Source: Nymphaea colorata (Eukaryota > Streptophyta > Magnoliopsida > Nymphaeales > Nymphaeaceae). Taken from it: 64,000 bases of DNA. Positions 49,591 to 62,176 of the stretch are shown here, piece after piece. The notes below the pieces were generated by a model, which was not told the origin of the DNA, did not search any database, and saw only the letters and a list, made by a program, of their open reading frames with translations. The stretch's first letter is position 1; every line of letters begins with the position of its first letter. Position numbers and translations under genes: made by a program. Location of the stretch: NCBI RefSeq assembly GCF_008831285.2, contig NC_045146.1:8940972-9004971 (forward strand), read 5' to 3'.

Positions 49591-50330
49591 CTCCTCTGTT
49601 ACTACCGCCATCACTTTCCTTGTCGACTCCTGTTTTTTCCGTTGGTTCTACCTGTCGATCATTGCCTCAACAGCAGCCGGAGGCCTGGGAAGGAGAGGGA
49701 GAATCTCTTTGTTTTCACAAGAGGAGGATGTGCAAAAAAGTGGCGTCGAGGAGGTGTGATCCTATAACCAAGGCTTAGAGAGGATCCGAGAGGGAAGAGC
49801 TGCACAGAGCCCATCGAATTCCTTCTCTTCCCCGGGTTCTCCTTCTTCCTTTGACATTGTGCAAAAAAGGCGTCGAGGCAGCAGGGTCGAAGTGGGTCTT
49901 GGGTCATCACCAAAAAAGAGAAAAAAAAAAAGAACGACCTGAGGGTTTTGCGAGTTAATGAGTTTGCCGAACAAGTGGCAGCGGCGGATCCTCCGATTGC
50001 AACTAAAGGGAGAGACAGCAAAGGTCCTTCAGCCGTTCCCAGTAGGCCCGTGAGTCTAGGTTTATGTTGCTCAGGACTCTTAGACCCTCTTGCTACTGTG
50101 TGGATCATCGCAAAAAAAAAAAAAAAAAAAAACGATTGGAGCTTTGTCTAGCAGCCTCTTGGGTCCAGTACAGCGAAGGAAATGGTAGTCGACCTCAAAT
50201 GGAATAACAGCAGACTCTTCGATCAAGAAAAAAAAGATTCCAATAGAGGTGATCTTCTTCTCTGACTCTTGCACGTGTGCGCTCCTAGCCAAACCCTCAA
50301 TGAGGGTTCTCATATTTTGTTTTATTATTA
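49591..50330. other. GC-richer block, no gene recognised
   Basis: More balanced composition with a repeated phrase GTGCAAAAAAG-GGCGTCGAGG (49729 and 49858), A-runs at 49920-49932 and an A20 tract at 50112-50132. The minus frame at 49659-50108 has no recognisable domain. It could be part of an LTR or a decayed retrogene. Confidence 0.4.
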
Positions 50331-52380
50331 TTGTTATTATTCTTTTTTTCGAACCTTCTAATAGAATCCTTGACAGACTTCAAGCTCTGGTCTAGAGCTC
50401 AACTCTGTTCTCTGTCTCCTTAAGACTCAAGGATAGAGTGCATTCAGTAGACATGATCTTAAAATAGCATGAAACTGACGATATACATGCTTGCAGAGCC
50501 AGTGTTCATTATATACATCATAGGCACCATGGAAGTCAGATTGGACTCACGGGAATTCGAGAAATCTCTCTCAATGTTGAATTTACAGCAGTGAAAGGAT
50601 GACCTTGTTCAACTCTATGTCTGCGCAGTAGGGTCTCCAGCAGCGCCTGTAGGATGAGTGTCAAGAGGTAGCATCTGTGACAGATAGAGAAGGAGAAGAA
50701 GTGTAGATTTCTGGGTTTGCTTATTTGATGCTCCGATTAGGGCCATCAATGTGTAACCCTAGATCAAAGAATAGTTGGGCATATATAGTGCTACCTCATA
50801 TGCTTTCCCATAGCCCAGCAGGCAGTTAGGGTGAGTGAGAGATTTGCAGAGAGAATTAAACTCGTAACTACAAGTGAGCCCCCTTGCAGTTACGAGATGA
50901 ATGGGTAGGCCTCTGAGCTTGTCATATTACCTTAGTTTCTTGTTCTCTATTGAATTTTTTGTTAAGGCTCTCGCCAAAATTGTATCAGAAACTTACAAAT
51001 TTGTCGATAAACATATTTAGGAGCCATTAACAAGAAAATAGGACCTTTTCCATATGTTCTTTTTTTATGAGGGAACACCAACTTTAATTTGCAAGTTTTT
51101 TTATGATGATTTTGCATCCATCTTTTTCTTATTTAATTCATGATTTTTGGATATGTATCTTGATGGCTTCTACGGATGTTGTTTATTTTATGGTAAGGTG
51201 AATGACGAAGATGTGGTTGTCGATGTGGATGGAGTGGTTGATGACCTCGGCCTAGTTTATCTAAATAAAGTTGAAATCAAACATTAGTTGTTATACTAGA
51301 TAGAGTGGTTGACAAAAGAAGGAAAGAAGGAAAAAAAACATACAATAGGATTTTTTTTTTCTGTTTCACGTTCTCTTTCTTAGTCTATGGGCAGTTCATT
51401 TTTTTTCCTATTTTCTCATGCTTAATGGAAGGTTAATCAATGTAAAGTGGATAGTGAGCTCTCCTGGTTGTTGATGTTTTTCTCATTCAGTGGTTGAATT
51501 GAGTGCTCTAAAAGTTTGAAAATGAATATGGCTGATTCAGTAGCACCAACAATTTGAGGAATAGACTCTGGTAGCTATCGAGTAAAATTCGTTGAACTTG
51601 TAAAAGTTATCGACTGGTATTAACAAAACTGCATGTTTGACACACCTCCATACAGGAAAGTTATTAATGTTGGAGGCCACCTCTATAGGGTGGTATGTAA
51701 CATCTATAGGGTGGTCTGTAACCTGATTTAAGGTCGTTCAGCTAGTTAACATACTAAACTCCTCTTCATATCCATTCTCTCAAGTGACCTGTTTCATGAG
51801 TGATAACGTTTCCAAACGCCAAAGACCATGGTCCTACTTACTTTCATCATTCTCGAACACAATCTTGAGAGAGAAAATTTATTAGAGGCTAAATCTACAT
51901 TTTACTTATTAGGAAATAGCTAATCAAGCATAGTATAATCAGTATCTTTCCTCCAATAGCAGCACCATAATGTGCAGACAAGTTCGATCTAATATTGTAG
52001 ACCCTCCCAACTGTACAACATGTTTACACAGAGAAGCACCTGATTACATTCAGATTATTATTTCCACCATAAGGTAGAAATTATTGGCTTATAAAGCCTA
52101 CTGAAGAGTTTAATCAGGCAAGTGTTAGTGCATGAGTTCATAGCAAACAACAGCATTCCCATTTGGGCAATAGAAGTTTGTTTTAGAGCATGGTTCATGA
52201 ACTTGGCAGCTTTGGCATATTTATGGTGGAGGACGACATGTGCAATAGGCAGCAGTTTAATGGAAATATATATCTTCTACACTGGGAAATGTACAACATG
52301 GCAACATGTTATCACCCCAAATTGAAAATACCCCAACTTTTTTCAAGAAGATTGTATTTTATTTTCACCCACATGAAATT
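50331..52380. other. Intergenic, no gene seen
   Basis: It contains a small direct repeat, CTATAGGGTGGTATGTAAC then CTATAGGGTGGTCTGTAAC (about 51682-51723). TTGTATCAGAA at about 50982 resembles a primer-binding site but is too weak to call. No supported gene. Confidence 0.45.
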
Positions 52381-52760
52381 CTCAGTTATTTTGTTTGGAT
52401 TTATTTTTAGACCCTACCCCGACCCTAGACCCAGAACAAATGCACTACTTTTCGATCCAAAATGAATCTCTAGACCCATGTCTGAGTTCAAACGTGAGAT
52501 TCAAATACTAAATCCAACTATCGGATCTAAATTACATCCAAAACCGAAGTCTAGATCCAAATCAAACATTTCAAACTCAAAATCCAAAGCTGAGATCAAA
52601 GGGACAAAATTTGATCCTATGAGTGCCACGCACACATGCACGGACCTTCTCTTAGTTTTATGTTTCATTATCATGTCAAGATGTGTTTTTGAGCCCAAAC
52701 CACTCACTAGAACACGTCGGTGTTCAATCAAACCCAATCCGAATCTAAAACGTGCACGGA
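52381..52760. repeat. Degenerate GATCCAAATCTAGA-type repeats
   Basis: Same vocabulary as at 18.9-19.6 kb (CTAGATCCAAATC, CAAACTCAAAATCC). The overlapping frames on both strands are by-products. Confidence 0.55.
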
Positions 52761-52796
52761 ATCACTCAAAACAGAGTCGGCCCCCCATTTGTAACA

Positions 52797-52858
52797 AAAA
52801 CCATTTTTAAAAAATGGTTTATGCTTTTTTCATGAACGGACCCCCCCCCCCCCCCCCC
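52797..52858. repeat. AT-palindrome followed by an 18-base C homopolymer
   Basis: AACCATTTTT and AAAAATGGTT form an inverted repeat (52798-52820). An uninterrupted C18 tract follows at 52841-52858. Confidence 0.9.
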
Positions 52859-53920
52859 GGCCCCACCCACATCTTTTTATTTTTTTTCCTATTTTTTATT
52901 TGAACACAGACGCGCATCGCACAATCGCGCACCATGCACAATCAAGCGCAATGTGCATGAACACAGACGCGAATTTGCATTAGGGAAGAAGGGGGAAGGG
53001 AGGGAGAGAGAGGGGGAGGGTCACAGGAGAGAGAGATGCTCAACTTTTTTGTGTGTCTCCCCCTTTTTTAAAAGGGATATATGGGCCGTTCAATGGTGTT
53101 AGATCCAGCGTTCCATGTTATCAGTCTCCCTCCTGGTGTCCAGCTTTTTGAGAGTCGTTGTTCAGTTTATATATGTAATAGGTGTGTGTGTGTTTTCATC
53201 CCTATACAAGGAGAAGGTATTGTTCTTCTTATGTGCATATGCACATATGAGTTATACGTGCAGATAATTTGTGTTCCAAGCAAGTACTTTCCATGGCTCT
53301 TATCTTAATGCATGAAAAGTAAAATGTATACAAAGAAAGTATGTGAAAACAAACAAACAAAGATGTTCTCTCTGTAAAGCGGCCTCCCAAATTTTGTTAT
53401 CTAGTGAAGAAAAGACATAAATGTGGTTGATTCTTACTTTTGGAAATCAGGTCCATTAGTAACAAGAGCTAATTTATATATGAACAACAAAGTAGGAAGC
53501 GGTAGTTCAATAAAATAGCTTGGAAAAGTAAAGTAGAAGCGAGAACTTAATTGCCTTGATATAGTTCTCATCGATGGTGGAGACTTAGCTATCATCAATC
53601 TTTCTTTTGGTCATGCTTGAAGCTACTGAGATTGTGAAAGTACTACAACCACTACACATACCATAACGGTAAGAACTATAAAAGGCCTCAATCAATGTAT
53701 GCCCGACTAAGCAACATATGCTTTACTAAACAATACATGCCAGCTAAGTGCATATATAGTCTTCCACAATGTTGTACATAACGAATCCAGTATGTGAACA
53801 TTTTTTAATATGTAAACATTTTTTAAAAATACAAATAAAAACTGTTCATCTATAAGTGCTTTCTCTTTCTTTCTCTCGCTTTTCTCTCTCTCTTGGAATG
53901 GCTGTAATTATTTCTAGCAA
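52859..53920. other. Intergenic, no gene seen
   Basis: No supported coding or RNA gene. Short frames such as 53081-53308 have no motif. Confidence 0.5.
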
Positions 53921-53929
53921 TGAATTTGC

Positions 53930-54343
53930 ATGTTGGTACTTGTAGTTGACACACGACCGATCAACGATGTTAGAAAGCTTATTGCAACTTCTAGCCTCAG
54001 TGATGTGATATGATGAATTATTGTAAGTACCTCTGATGATGTATAAAACTTTTGCCACTTGTGGTTGCGACTGTTCTCAAGAATGTTGTACAAGAATGTT
54101 GCTAATTGCAACTATGATGATGTACAACAGTGTTGTTGCTGAAAGCAATGATGATGTACAATGGCATCGCTAATCGCAACCATGATGTACAAGAGCATCA
54201 CTGCTTGCAACTGTAATGATGTACAAAAGTATCATTGCCAAATTAACCACATCCACAACGCCACATTGACGTTGTTTCTGTATCGCAACTCAATAGTTGC
54301 AACATGAAAGCAGCTTGATGACCTTAAAACTTGTTGTAGTGAT
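53930..54343. mobile_element. Possible CACTA-type element end with subterminal repeats
   Basis: From about 54030 to 54240, ATGATGTACAA recurs about five times at 30-45 bp spacing, interleaved with TTGCAAC/GTTGCAA words. The block ends in TTGTTGTAGTG (54333-54343), whose reverse complement is CACTACAACAAGTTTTAAGG, matching the CACTA terminus style. Dense short subterminal repeats are typical of CACTA elements. The opposite terminus was not located, so the assignment is tentative. Confidence 0.4.
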
Positions 54344-55060
54344 TAGTGTCCACCCTCCCCTCAATCAAAGAGTCCTTACACACCTCTCAAGCTGTCGTGC
54401 ACCTAAGGAATTGAAAAAAATGTAGTTGTGTCCAAAAACTCTAGAAGCTTCAACCCAAAGATGATCCTCTTGAAGTTCGTCAGCATGTCCATCGTTTCCC
54501 TAGGCCCAACCCATCATTCTGCATTGGTAAAGCAAAAACCTTGCTGAAGCTGGTTTTTGGCTATTACGTTTAGAGTCAAGGCTTGGGGAGGGGAGGAAGG
54601 GTCGGTGCAAGTACCAGGCTTGAAGGGTTTGTACAGAGGGATGTGAAGAATTGGCAATAGTGGATGCGGATTCCAACAAGAAAATAGAGCCCGTACCACC
54701 AACATTGATGGTGTCATTCCAGTGCCGCAATGCACATGAATGGTTGACGAAAGGTTAGAAACTTCAAGACAAATTGTTAAATAGGTCAGCCTCAACCTAC
54801 GTGCCAACATGGCAAGAGAAAGCGGGAGGGGAAGAGCAAATCATCTATAGCGGTGAATAGAATCACTGGAACAAGCAATATTATTAGTATATACATCTGA
54901 TTCTACAATGATTATTTTCACTCATATAACTTTGTTTTGACACGGCTCTACAAATCTTTTTCACTTACAATACACCACTATAGGATGTTTTCTTTTTCAT
55001 AGTGTTTAGGTTACAATGAAATTGGTAAATGATGGCTAATCCAATGCTAAAATTATGTTT
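54344..55060. other. Intergenic, no gene seen
   Basis: Minus frames at 54500-54810 have ordinary composition but no recognised motif or splice context. Confidence 0.45.
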
Positions 55061-55064
55061 GGAA

Positions 55065-55225
55065 ATAGCCAAAACCATCACTACATGTCATGTTAGGTGA
55101 TGGAAAACTTTGCTGTGCACATTGTCAACAGATATCGCCAAACCTATTCTTAAAAGTGTGTTAGGCAATAACTGAAACCATGGGTAAACATTATGTTAGG
55201 TGAGGTAGAAAATTATGTTGTTTAC
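55065..55225. repeat. 103-bp tandem repeat
   Basis: The block around ATAGCCAAAACCAT and ATGTTAGGTGA (GTTAGG at 55092) recurs in diverged form around ATAACTGAAACCAT (GTTAGG at 55195). Confidence 0.6.
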
Positions 55226-55424
55226 CTTCTCAAACGAGTTGACTAATTCAATCCAACAAAGATAGCCTAAAGCGATTGACACAATTGTCGCAACTGAAAC
55301 TTGAAAAAGCCAAGGACATGGTTTTGGTGATAGGATTTGTTGCTACGGAACTTTGGTTGTCATAAGTGAATAACAGTGATGAAAAATTAAGTTTTTGTTG
55401 TCACGAAAAATTATAAATTATGTC

Positions 55425-56060
55425 GTATCACCTACCTTGGAATGCCAATCCTTATAGATGATCTTCTTGGGACTCATTATGCTCCTCATACCTTACATAT
55501 TGAAAGGCATCTATCGACTTGGAGGTAGAAACTCCTCTCCTATGTTGGAAGAGTTTGTTGGATCAAGCATGCTAAATAATCTATTCCACGGTATTGGGGA
55601 CTAGTCATTCTTAAAATCCCTATAGATACAATTTGCGCAATTTGCAGGATCCAGAGAACTTGTACCAACTTCTTTTGTAGGAGATGGTTGACTCTCAAGC
55701 ATCTTATCAAATGACCTTGCCCTTATTGTCCTTAGTTTGAGGTGGGATTGGGCTCAGGACGAATGCAGATTTAATCAAGCTTTGCTGGCCTTCTTTGTCT
55801 GTGAAACACTCTTACCAAGACACTCTATGGGCTACCAAAATAAGAATCAAATATATTGATCATCGGCACAGTCTTCATCTTGCTATTTCCTTTAATGGTT
55901 GCTTCCCTATGTGGAAACGCTTATTTGCTGCATGGAGAAGGCATCAGACCACATGTCCAATAGAGTATTGATAATGGGAAGCATGCCAACTTTGGATTTT
56001 TGTTTGGATGGGATGTCCTCTACTAACCACCATCCCATGTGAAATATATCATCTGGTTGA
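55425..56060 (+). mobile_element. 5'-truncated LINE (L1-type non-LTR) reverse transcriptase fragment
   Basis: Plus-strand translation with frameshifts and stops gives TYLGMPILIDDLLGTHYA, then HLSTWR-KLLSYVGRVCWIK, then YWGLVILKIPIDTICAI. Later come GGIGLRTNADLIKLCWPS, FPMWKRLFAA and NGKHANFGFLFGW. This is the order of the C-terminal part of plant LINE ORF2: the YLG-P-L block, the thumb SW--KLLSYAGR--LI block, GGLG-R and the WK / GNGK--FW region. The catalytic FADD box would lie upstream of 55425 and is absent, as expected for a 5'-truncated copy. Confidence 0.75.
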
Positions 56061-57320
56061 TTCACTACAACAATTAAGGAAGTCCTCAGCACTGGTCTGG
56101 AGAATCATTCCTAGATTTGTATGTATAAGGCTCAAGCTTATAGGGTGTGAACAGTCAACCTTGTTTTTAATTTGTCATTTCATCTTTAATCTCTTCCTTT
56201 CTCAGTTTCTCTATCTACCCTACCTTTTATCAGTTGAACCCTGCACCCCCACCCCCCTTCTCTCTCTCTCCTTTGTTAGTCTTTTTCATTCTTCCTTTGT
56301 AGATTTTATGCGTCAGCAATTCAGATTTTTTAAGGAAGAGAAGGAGCTTTTGCCACCCCTAGAAGGAGTCACTTGGGGAGTCTAAGAGGGAGAAGCAACA
56401 GAGAAAAAAAATAAGAAGCTAGCCAAAGAGTAAGTCGTCCAACTTTTTCTTTCTCTCTCTTTCTCTAGTAGTCCATTTTTGTCTTTCTTTTCCCCTTTAC
56501 ATTCTAGTCACACGTGTGTGTGTGGAGTTCTCCATAAAGACTTTGTTTTATTTGTTTTGCTCTATGTTCTTGTTAGAGTGCTCTCATGGATAAAGATGAA
56601 TAACTCATCTTTGTGGATGAAATATTCTCCTAAAAGCCTTTATTTTTCATGTCTTACCTTGACATGGGATTGAAGTAGACGGGTTGAGGCTGCCTATATG
56701 GACAGTAGCTCACTCTCGAAGTACTTGATTCATGGCATTATATATTGGAATCGATCTTTTCATGTATAATGTATATTCTTGATTTGACCATCAAGAGGAA
56801 ATTCTGATCTTATGGACAAGGTTTTCACCCTTGGCCGACATAAATTTGTTTTGGTTCCTTCATGGATAAAATATTTGCCATGGTTTCATGAATTTATAAG
56901 CAATGACAATGGACAATTAGTTTGAGTCAAGCAAAACCTCTTTATTCATCATGTTTGTATCTAGTTATCTTATAACATTTAGTTTCTATTCATTAACATA
57001 CATCCATGAGTTATTTCTGTTATTTTCAAGCATGATAGTGTTATGGATGTTAAAAATAATGATTTGAAAGCATTTGTCCCGTGGTGTTATATAATTCTCA
57101 ATGTGACACATGTTTTAGAGACATGGATTCTTTAGTTCAAACAAAAATTTGCTTTGTGAAATTCTAAATTTTTCTTGAACTTTAGAAAACTATAATTATA
57201 TTGGCAAACCATAAAACCTATGGCTTCCATATGCATCTAGTCAGTTCCCGTCAATTTTCATCATAATCTAACTTTTTTTGTTCGTTCATTAGCAAGATTT
57301 TCTAGAACCTATTGTCTGAA
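56061..57320. other. Intergenic, no gene seen
   Basis: AT-rich with TC-rich patches (56240-56300, 56440-56470). CACTACAACAATTAAGG at 56063 resembles a CACTA-type terminus, but no partner or subterminal repeats follow. The frame at 56008-56385 is not supported as a gene. Confidence 0.45.
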
Positions 57321-57560
57321 AACTACGGCAAAAAGGTCATTAGCCATGGTCAAAACCATGGCCAATAGGCCTAAAAAGCCATGGCTGCAAATACCTTCAG
57401 CCATGGTTTTTAATGTGGCCAATAAGTAAAGTGGCTGTGGTAATAGCTAGCCCTTGTGGCTATTGTTCTTTTGCCTTGGTTTAGACTGCGGCTATTACTT
57501 ACAATTGCCATTGCTTATGCATTCACCATGAAAAAAACTATTGCTAATGTAATTATTTGT
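57320..57560. repeat. Repeat-rich block of AGCCATGG and GGCTATT words
   Basis: CCATGG occurs at least four times (57343-57403), in both AGCCATGGT and ACCATGGC orientation. GGCTATT/AATAGC words recur at 57440-57510. The arrangement suggests a small transposon with internal inverted repeats, but no clear ends were found. Confidence 0.45.
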
Positions 57561-57617
<57 letters not shown>

Positions 57618-57618
57618 G
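57561..57618. repeat. (CA)n(TA)n compound microsatellite
   Basis: About 17 CA followed by about 10 TA dinucleotides. Confidence 0.95.
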
Positions 57619-58856
57619 TGGTGAGAGAAAGAGACAGGGAAACTTATTCCATCCCAAAATAATTTTGGATGGTGGAGAAACTTTCTAATTCAATTGGATC
57701 TAGCGTAATTCTGAATGCAGGGAAAATAAAAACCAGATATCTATTCTAAACTATTGCTTAAAGTGGGCTTCTCCTTCTGCTGCCGCCTTGGAGAAGCCTA
57801 GTCCATCCACTAAAGCCCACCCATCAGCTTCTTTTTTTTTATGTGCTTGATCACTACCTAAAACAAAATAAAGCCTACAATATGTTTTCAGTTTGTATGG
57901 TTAAGGATGTTCACTGAAAGACATTATTAAAATCAAGAAAGAGTATCCCAATATATCACTTTAGGTAATGGAATTTATCATTAATAATTTGATGACCTAT
58001 TAAGCTTCCATTTAAGGCTCATAAACACATTGGGACAAACAGCTAAAACAGCAATCTATGATCAGACAACAAACTAAAACGCGAGCAGCAAAGAGGGTGT
58101 ATAAATATGCAAACCTCAATAACCTAAAGATTGAAATATTAAGGCACCAAGGATATGTAGCAGAGGGTCAATGCTTTTCTCATTCTTAGTCAAAATATGA
58201 GTTTGACTTCCTGCTTTGCCTCCTAGTCAAGAGAATAACCCAACTTTTTTTCCAAATTTCAAAAATATTTCAATTGTGTGAAATCAAATTAGCTAGCTCA
58301 AATCAGCTGGGAGCATGGTTTTGGAGTCGGCTCGAGCCCTCTCATAAATGAGCCAGGCTCCAAGATCGTTATCTAAGAGACCAAGCTTGAGCTTGGGCAG
58401 TCTTACAGTTGAAAATTTTGGTAGGGAATTCAGGACGTTGGTTACTGTTTCTTCCAATCTTCATCAATAGGATTGCTTAATAGAAACATGAACTGATAAA
58501 ATCTCAAGAAATGGAAGAACATCAAACGTGGAAGCATGTGAATAGGCATACAATATACAAAATGAAGGTTGGAAGAAAAGGTTCATGCATGTCAATACCC
58601 AAAATGAACATCACCTTACATACTTTACTAGCAGCTGCAATATGTATTGTCAGTCCTAGTTCTAGCCCCCTGGTTGAAGATTGGAAGCAATGTGTGACAG
58701 GAACCTTGTAATTTTTGACAAAATGACAAGGTTCAATGTTTTTGGTATCTGCTAGACAAAAAATTATAGATAAAAACAGCAAGTAATTGCAACTAAGTGA
58801 AAAGTGAAAAACAAGCAGCTCTCCATTGTTTCAGCAAATATAGAGAACCTTTAACA

Positions 58857-58860
<4 letters not shown>
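57619..58860. other. Intergenic, no gene seen
   Basis: It includes a short potential hairpin, GGGCTTCTCC...GGAGAAGCC (57766-57800), and a stretch of GAGCCAGGCTCCAAG/AAGCTTGAGCTTGG words (58300-58400). No supported gene. Confidence 0.45.

Positions 58861-58922
<62 letters not shown>
58861..58922. repeat. (CT)n microsatellite
   Basis: About 31 uninterrupted CT dinucleotides, followed by TACATA repeats. Confidence 0.97.
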
Positions 58923-58925
<3 letters not shown>

Positions 58926-61900
58926 CATACATACATATATAGAGAAAATTCTATGGTCTGATGGTTTGCTTTTCTAGTTTCACCAATGCTTGCATGGTAT
59001 GATTTTAAGCAAACATAGCCTCATGTCTTTCGCTTGAAAGATGCATTTAAGGAGACATGCCTTTCTCCCATGTGATTAAAGGTCCATAGGTTAAGTAGAC
59101 AAGAAAGGTCTCAAATACATACTTCAAAAATTTGTGGTGCTATATAGGACTATGACTTACATTTTTTTTTTAAACTGAATTTTGAGATAAATTATGGAAG
59201 CTAATCATTTTTTTTAATGTCTAGTAAGCAAGTCTATATGGAGGAAACTAGGGGAAGGATTTGGAGAACACAGAGTGCACAAGAAAACCATTGTGTAAAC
59301 TTTTAATGGGGTGGTGCATGAAGAAATTCAAAAACTAGGTGCTAAAGAAATGTCAAAAAATTGTTGTCATATAACAATGTGGTTTATTCAGAAAATCAGG
59401 AACAACCAGAGGCATGGGGAGCTCAATAGGTTGGATGATGCTGCAAAAAACCTACTAGATGAAACTATCCAAAACTAAAGTTAAAAGCAGTGATGCTGCA
59501 GCAAGCCATCCTTTGTAGATTATTTTGTTACTGAGAAGACTCAACATGTGTAGGCCACATTCGTTTGTGCTGCAGAGACCTACACATACGTCTGCAACTA
59601 TTTTTTTCCAATCTATGTTGTTGGATAGCAGGGCCAATGTTTCCATCTCCTACCTTTTTGTCTCTAAAAAAATGAAGGCATTTGAAGAGCACTTCATCCC
59701 CCCAAAAAGGTGTTGATACATCCATCTGTAGGCTACTCCAAACACGAAAGTGCCCCATATTTGTCTCTAGTGACAGCTGCTGCCATCAACAAACCATTTT
59801 TCCTCCATGCATCTCCTTAACACTTACTATTGATTGCTAGTTATTCAACAAGTCTCCACACAATATTTCTAATTCCATCTAGTTTCTTTCCACCAGTTTC
59901 TTACTACCAACGCTTTGTTCATTACACCATTTCAGACCACCAAGGTATTCCCTATAGTAATGCCAGAAGGCATCTTGAATATTTGATACACTAAAACTCT
60001 CCTGATGTTTTTTGTTGTTTGTTAGCTTCTCAAGCTTTAGTTTTCATTTTTTTCTAAAACATTTAACTTTGTGATTCATTGCTCCTACAAGCCTCTTCTC
60101 TTGATTACTACTGAGATGCAAAATAAGACACCAGGGCTTCACAATGATAGCAGCAGAGTAAGAGAAAAAGGTAATAGAACCATCGTGGACAGAAAAAAAA
60201 ATGTGTTTTTTGTACATGTATGTATCTTTATTTGATTCTCCTCTACTTATTCCATTTTTTTTTTTATGATGAGAGGCCCTTGGGCCAAGAAGCACAGGCC
60301 TCTCCCAATGTATTCTCCTCCTTTTCTGTATTCAAGAGTCTTGTATTGGACAATGCACTGTGCTGGATACACATATATACACAATAAATTGGGAAATGTA
60401 AATTTGTCATCACCCTTTTGTCCTCATCTGCTAAGTGAGCCAATCAATTACAAGCAAGTGGGCATGTGCTTGGACCTATTATTTATCTTTATTTTTTTAA
60501 TTCCTTCCATTTAGTGGGCCGTTGTGCAGTTGACCTTCACTTTCTTCACAATTCTATAGCTAGAAATTTGGAGGCCAACGAATGACTATGAGAAAGATTT
60601 TGATGAAGATCCCATTCATTGGACTTGGTTAATCTCTTTCTCTCTCTCCTCTCTCTTTCTCTCTCTCTCTTTTATATATCATTGTCTACTAGAATATCTT
60701 CATATAATATATTCTTTTTATGTATATATCGTTCTATATAAGTTTTGACTTATAACTTATTCATGAGTTGGCAAAACAGAGTTGCCTCCTTGCAGTTATG
60801 TTAATTCAAGTTTGTTTGTGTTTAACAACAATGGGCTTTATTTGACCTTCTTCTGGACCTGCCGCTGCAGCTACACTTGCTCTCTAACTAGTTGGCCTCA
60901 TTCAATTTGCTTTTGAGCAATTTGAAAAAACACAAAAAGTCCCCTATTTTTCAGGTAAGAGTAAGTGTTGCAATTATTAATTAACTTTAAACATTGTCGT
61001 TTAGTATATTCCTTGAAAAAGAAAGGTCTTCTGAGGAATATTAGAGAATTTGATTTAATTCATTTTTCGGTAAGGATTCTTTTGGTATACTGGCTTCACC
61101 TTAACTTGTTTTAAATTTGAAACTGGGATGGGTTTATGTTAAGACTACTAAGATTCATTAAGGAATTGGAAAGTGTGTTCTTGTGTGTGTGTGGGAGAGA
61201 GAGAGAGAGAGCTTTAACTATTGTCTTGGAAGATTATGATTTTGAATGTTTTACAGGTTTACAGGCTTAATCAGCTAAACATGACAGCACAGTTAGTGAT
61301 TGCTTTGTCCCATTCAGTTGGCGGAGTCGAGGGAAGATCACAAACTAATGGAGTTGTACTTGTTTTGGTTGTCAACAAAAAAAATGGCCTTCCCTTCTGG
61401 AATCATTTATGAGGCTGGTCTGAGATGGTAGATGTCCTACAAGACAAGAGAATAAGAGTCTATCACTTTAGTTATTATTATCAATGTTATTATTAGCTTA
61501 AACTTTCTCTTTACTTTTCAATGAGTTGTTTTAGATTCCACAATTCCCTTAAACTATTCTTTGCATTTGATACAAGGAACTAAGTATTAGCAGTTCATAG
61601 GGTATTAATGGTATGCCATTAGTCACTTGGTTCATGTTGGTAAAACTTGGAAGCACCTTAGACTACTAGGACCAAGAGTATTGTAAAGAGAAAGCATGAT
61701 TCTTACAGTTGATAATGTTTAGATAAATGAGCCATTGAAGTAGAAAATTCACTAGAATTTTCATAGCACAATCACTTGAACCGAAAAATTGAGAAACAAA
61801 AACATGCAGTGAAAAATAGAATGGATAAAAAAAATTCATTTCATTGATGCTTTCCTTACATTTTCATATGATTATAATAAGAGGGCTTATGTACCATAAA

Positions 61901-62060
61901 ACTATTTGTACTATTGCTACTTATCTGTCAAATTAATTTATGATATTCAATATTTATCTTTCATTTAAACATTTTGATCTTTCCTAGATGCTTTTTATAT
62001 CTTTTACATTTTTTAATATCTTGCTGAGATTTTTTTTGCTTTTTCAATTGATTAGATATG
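58923..62060. other. Intergenic, no gene seen
   Basis: No supported gene. Microsatellite-like TC runs occur at 60633-60671 and a GA run at 61193-61211. An exon-like phrase, WRPTNDYEKDFDEDPIHWTW (+ strand, about 60568-60628), and a frame at 61255-61375 have protein-like composition but were not recognised and have no confirmed splice context. Confidence 0.4.
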
Positions 62061-62062
62061 GC

Positions 62063-62176
62063 TTGTTGCAAATGGAAATCTTAAGTTGACATTAACTAGC
62101 ATTCAGTAGACAGAGCTAGGCCTGTTGCAAATTGAAATCTTAAGTTGACATTAACTAGCATTGAGCAGACACAGCG
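62063..62176. repeat. 59-bp tandem duplication
   Basis: The unit around TGTTGCAAATGGAAATC and TTAACTAGCATTCAGTAGAC starts at 62064 and again at 62123, differing at only a few bases. Confidence 0.9.
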
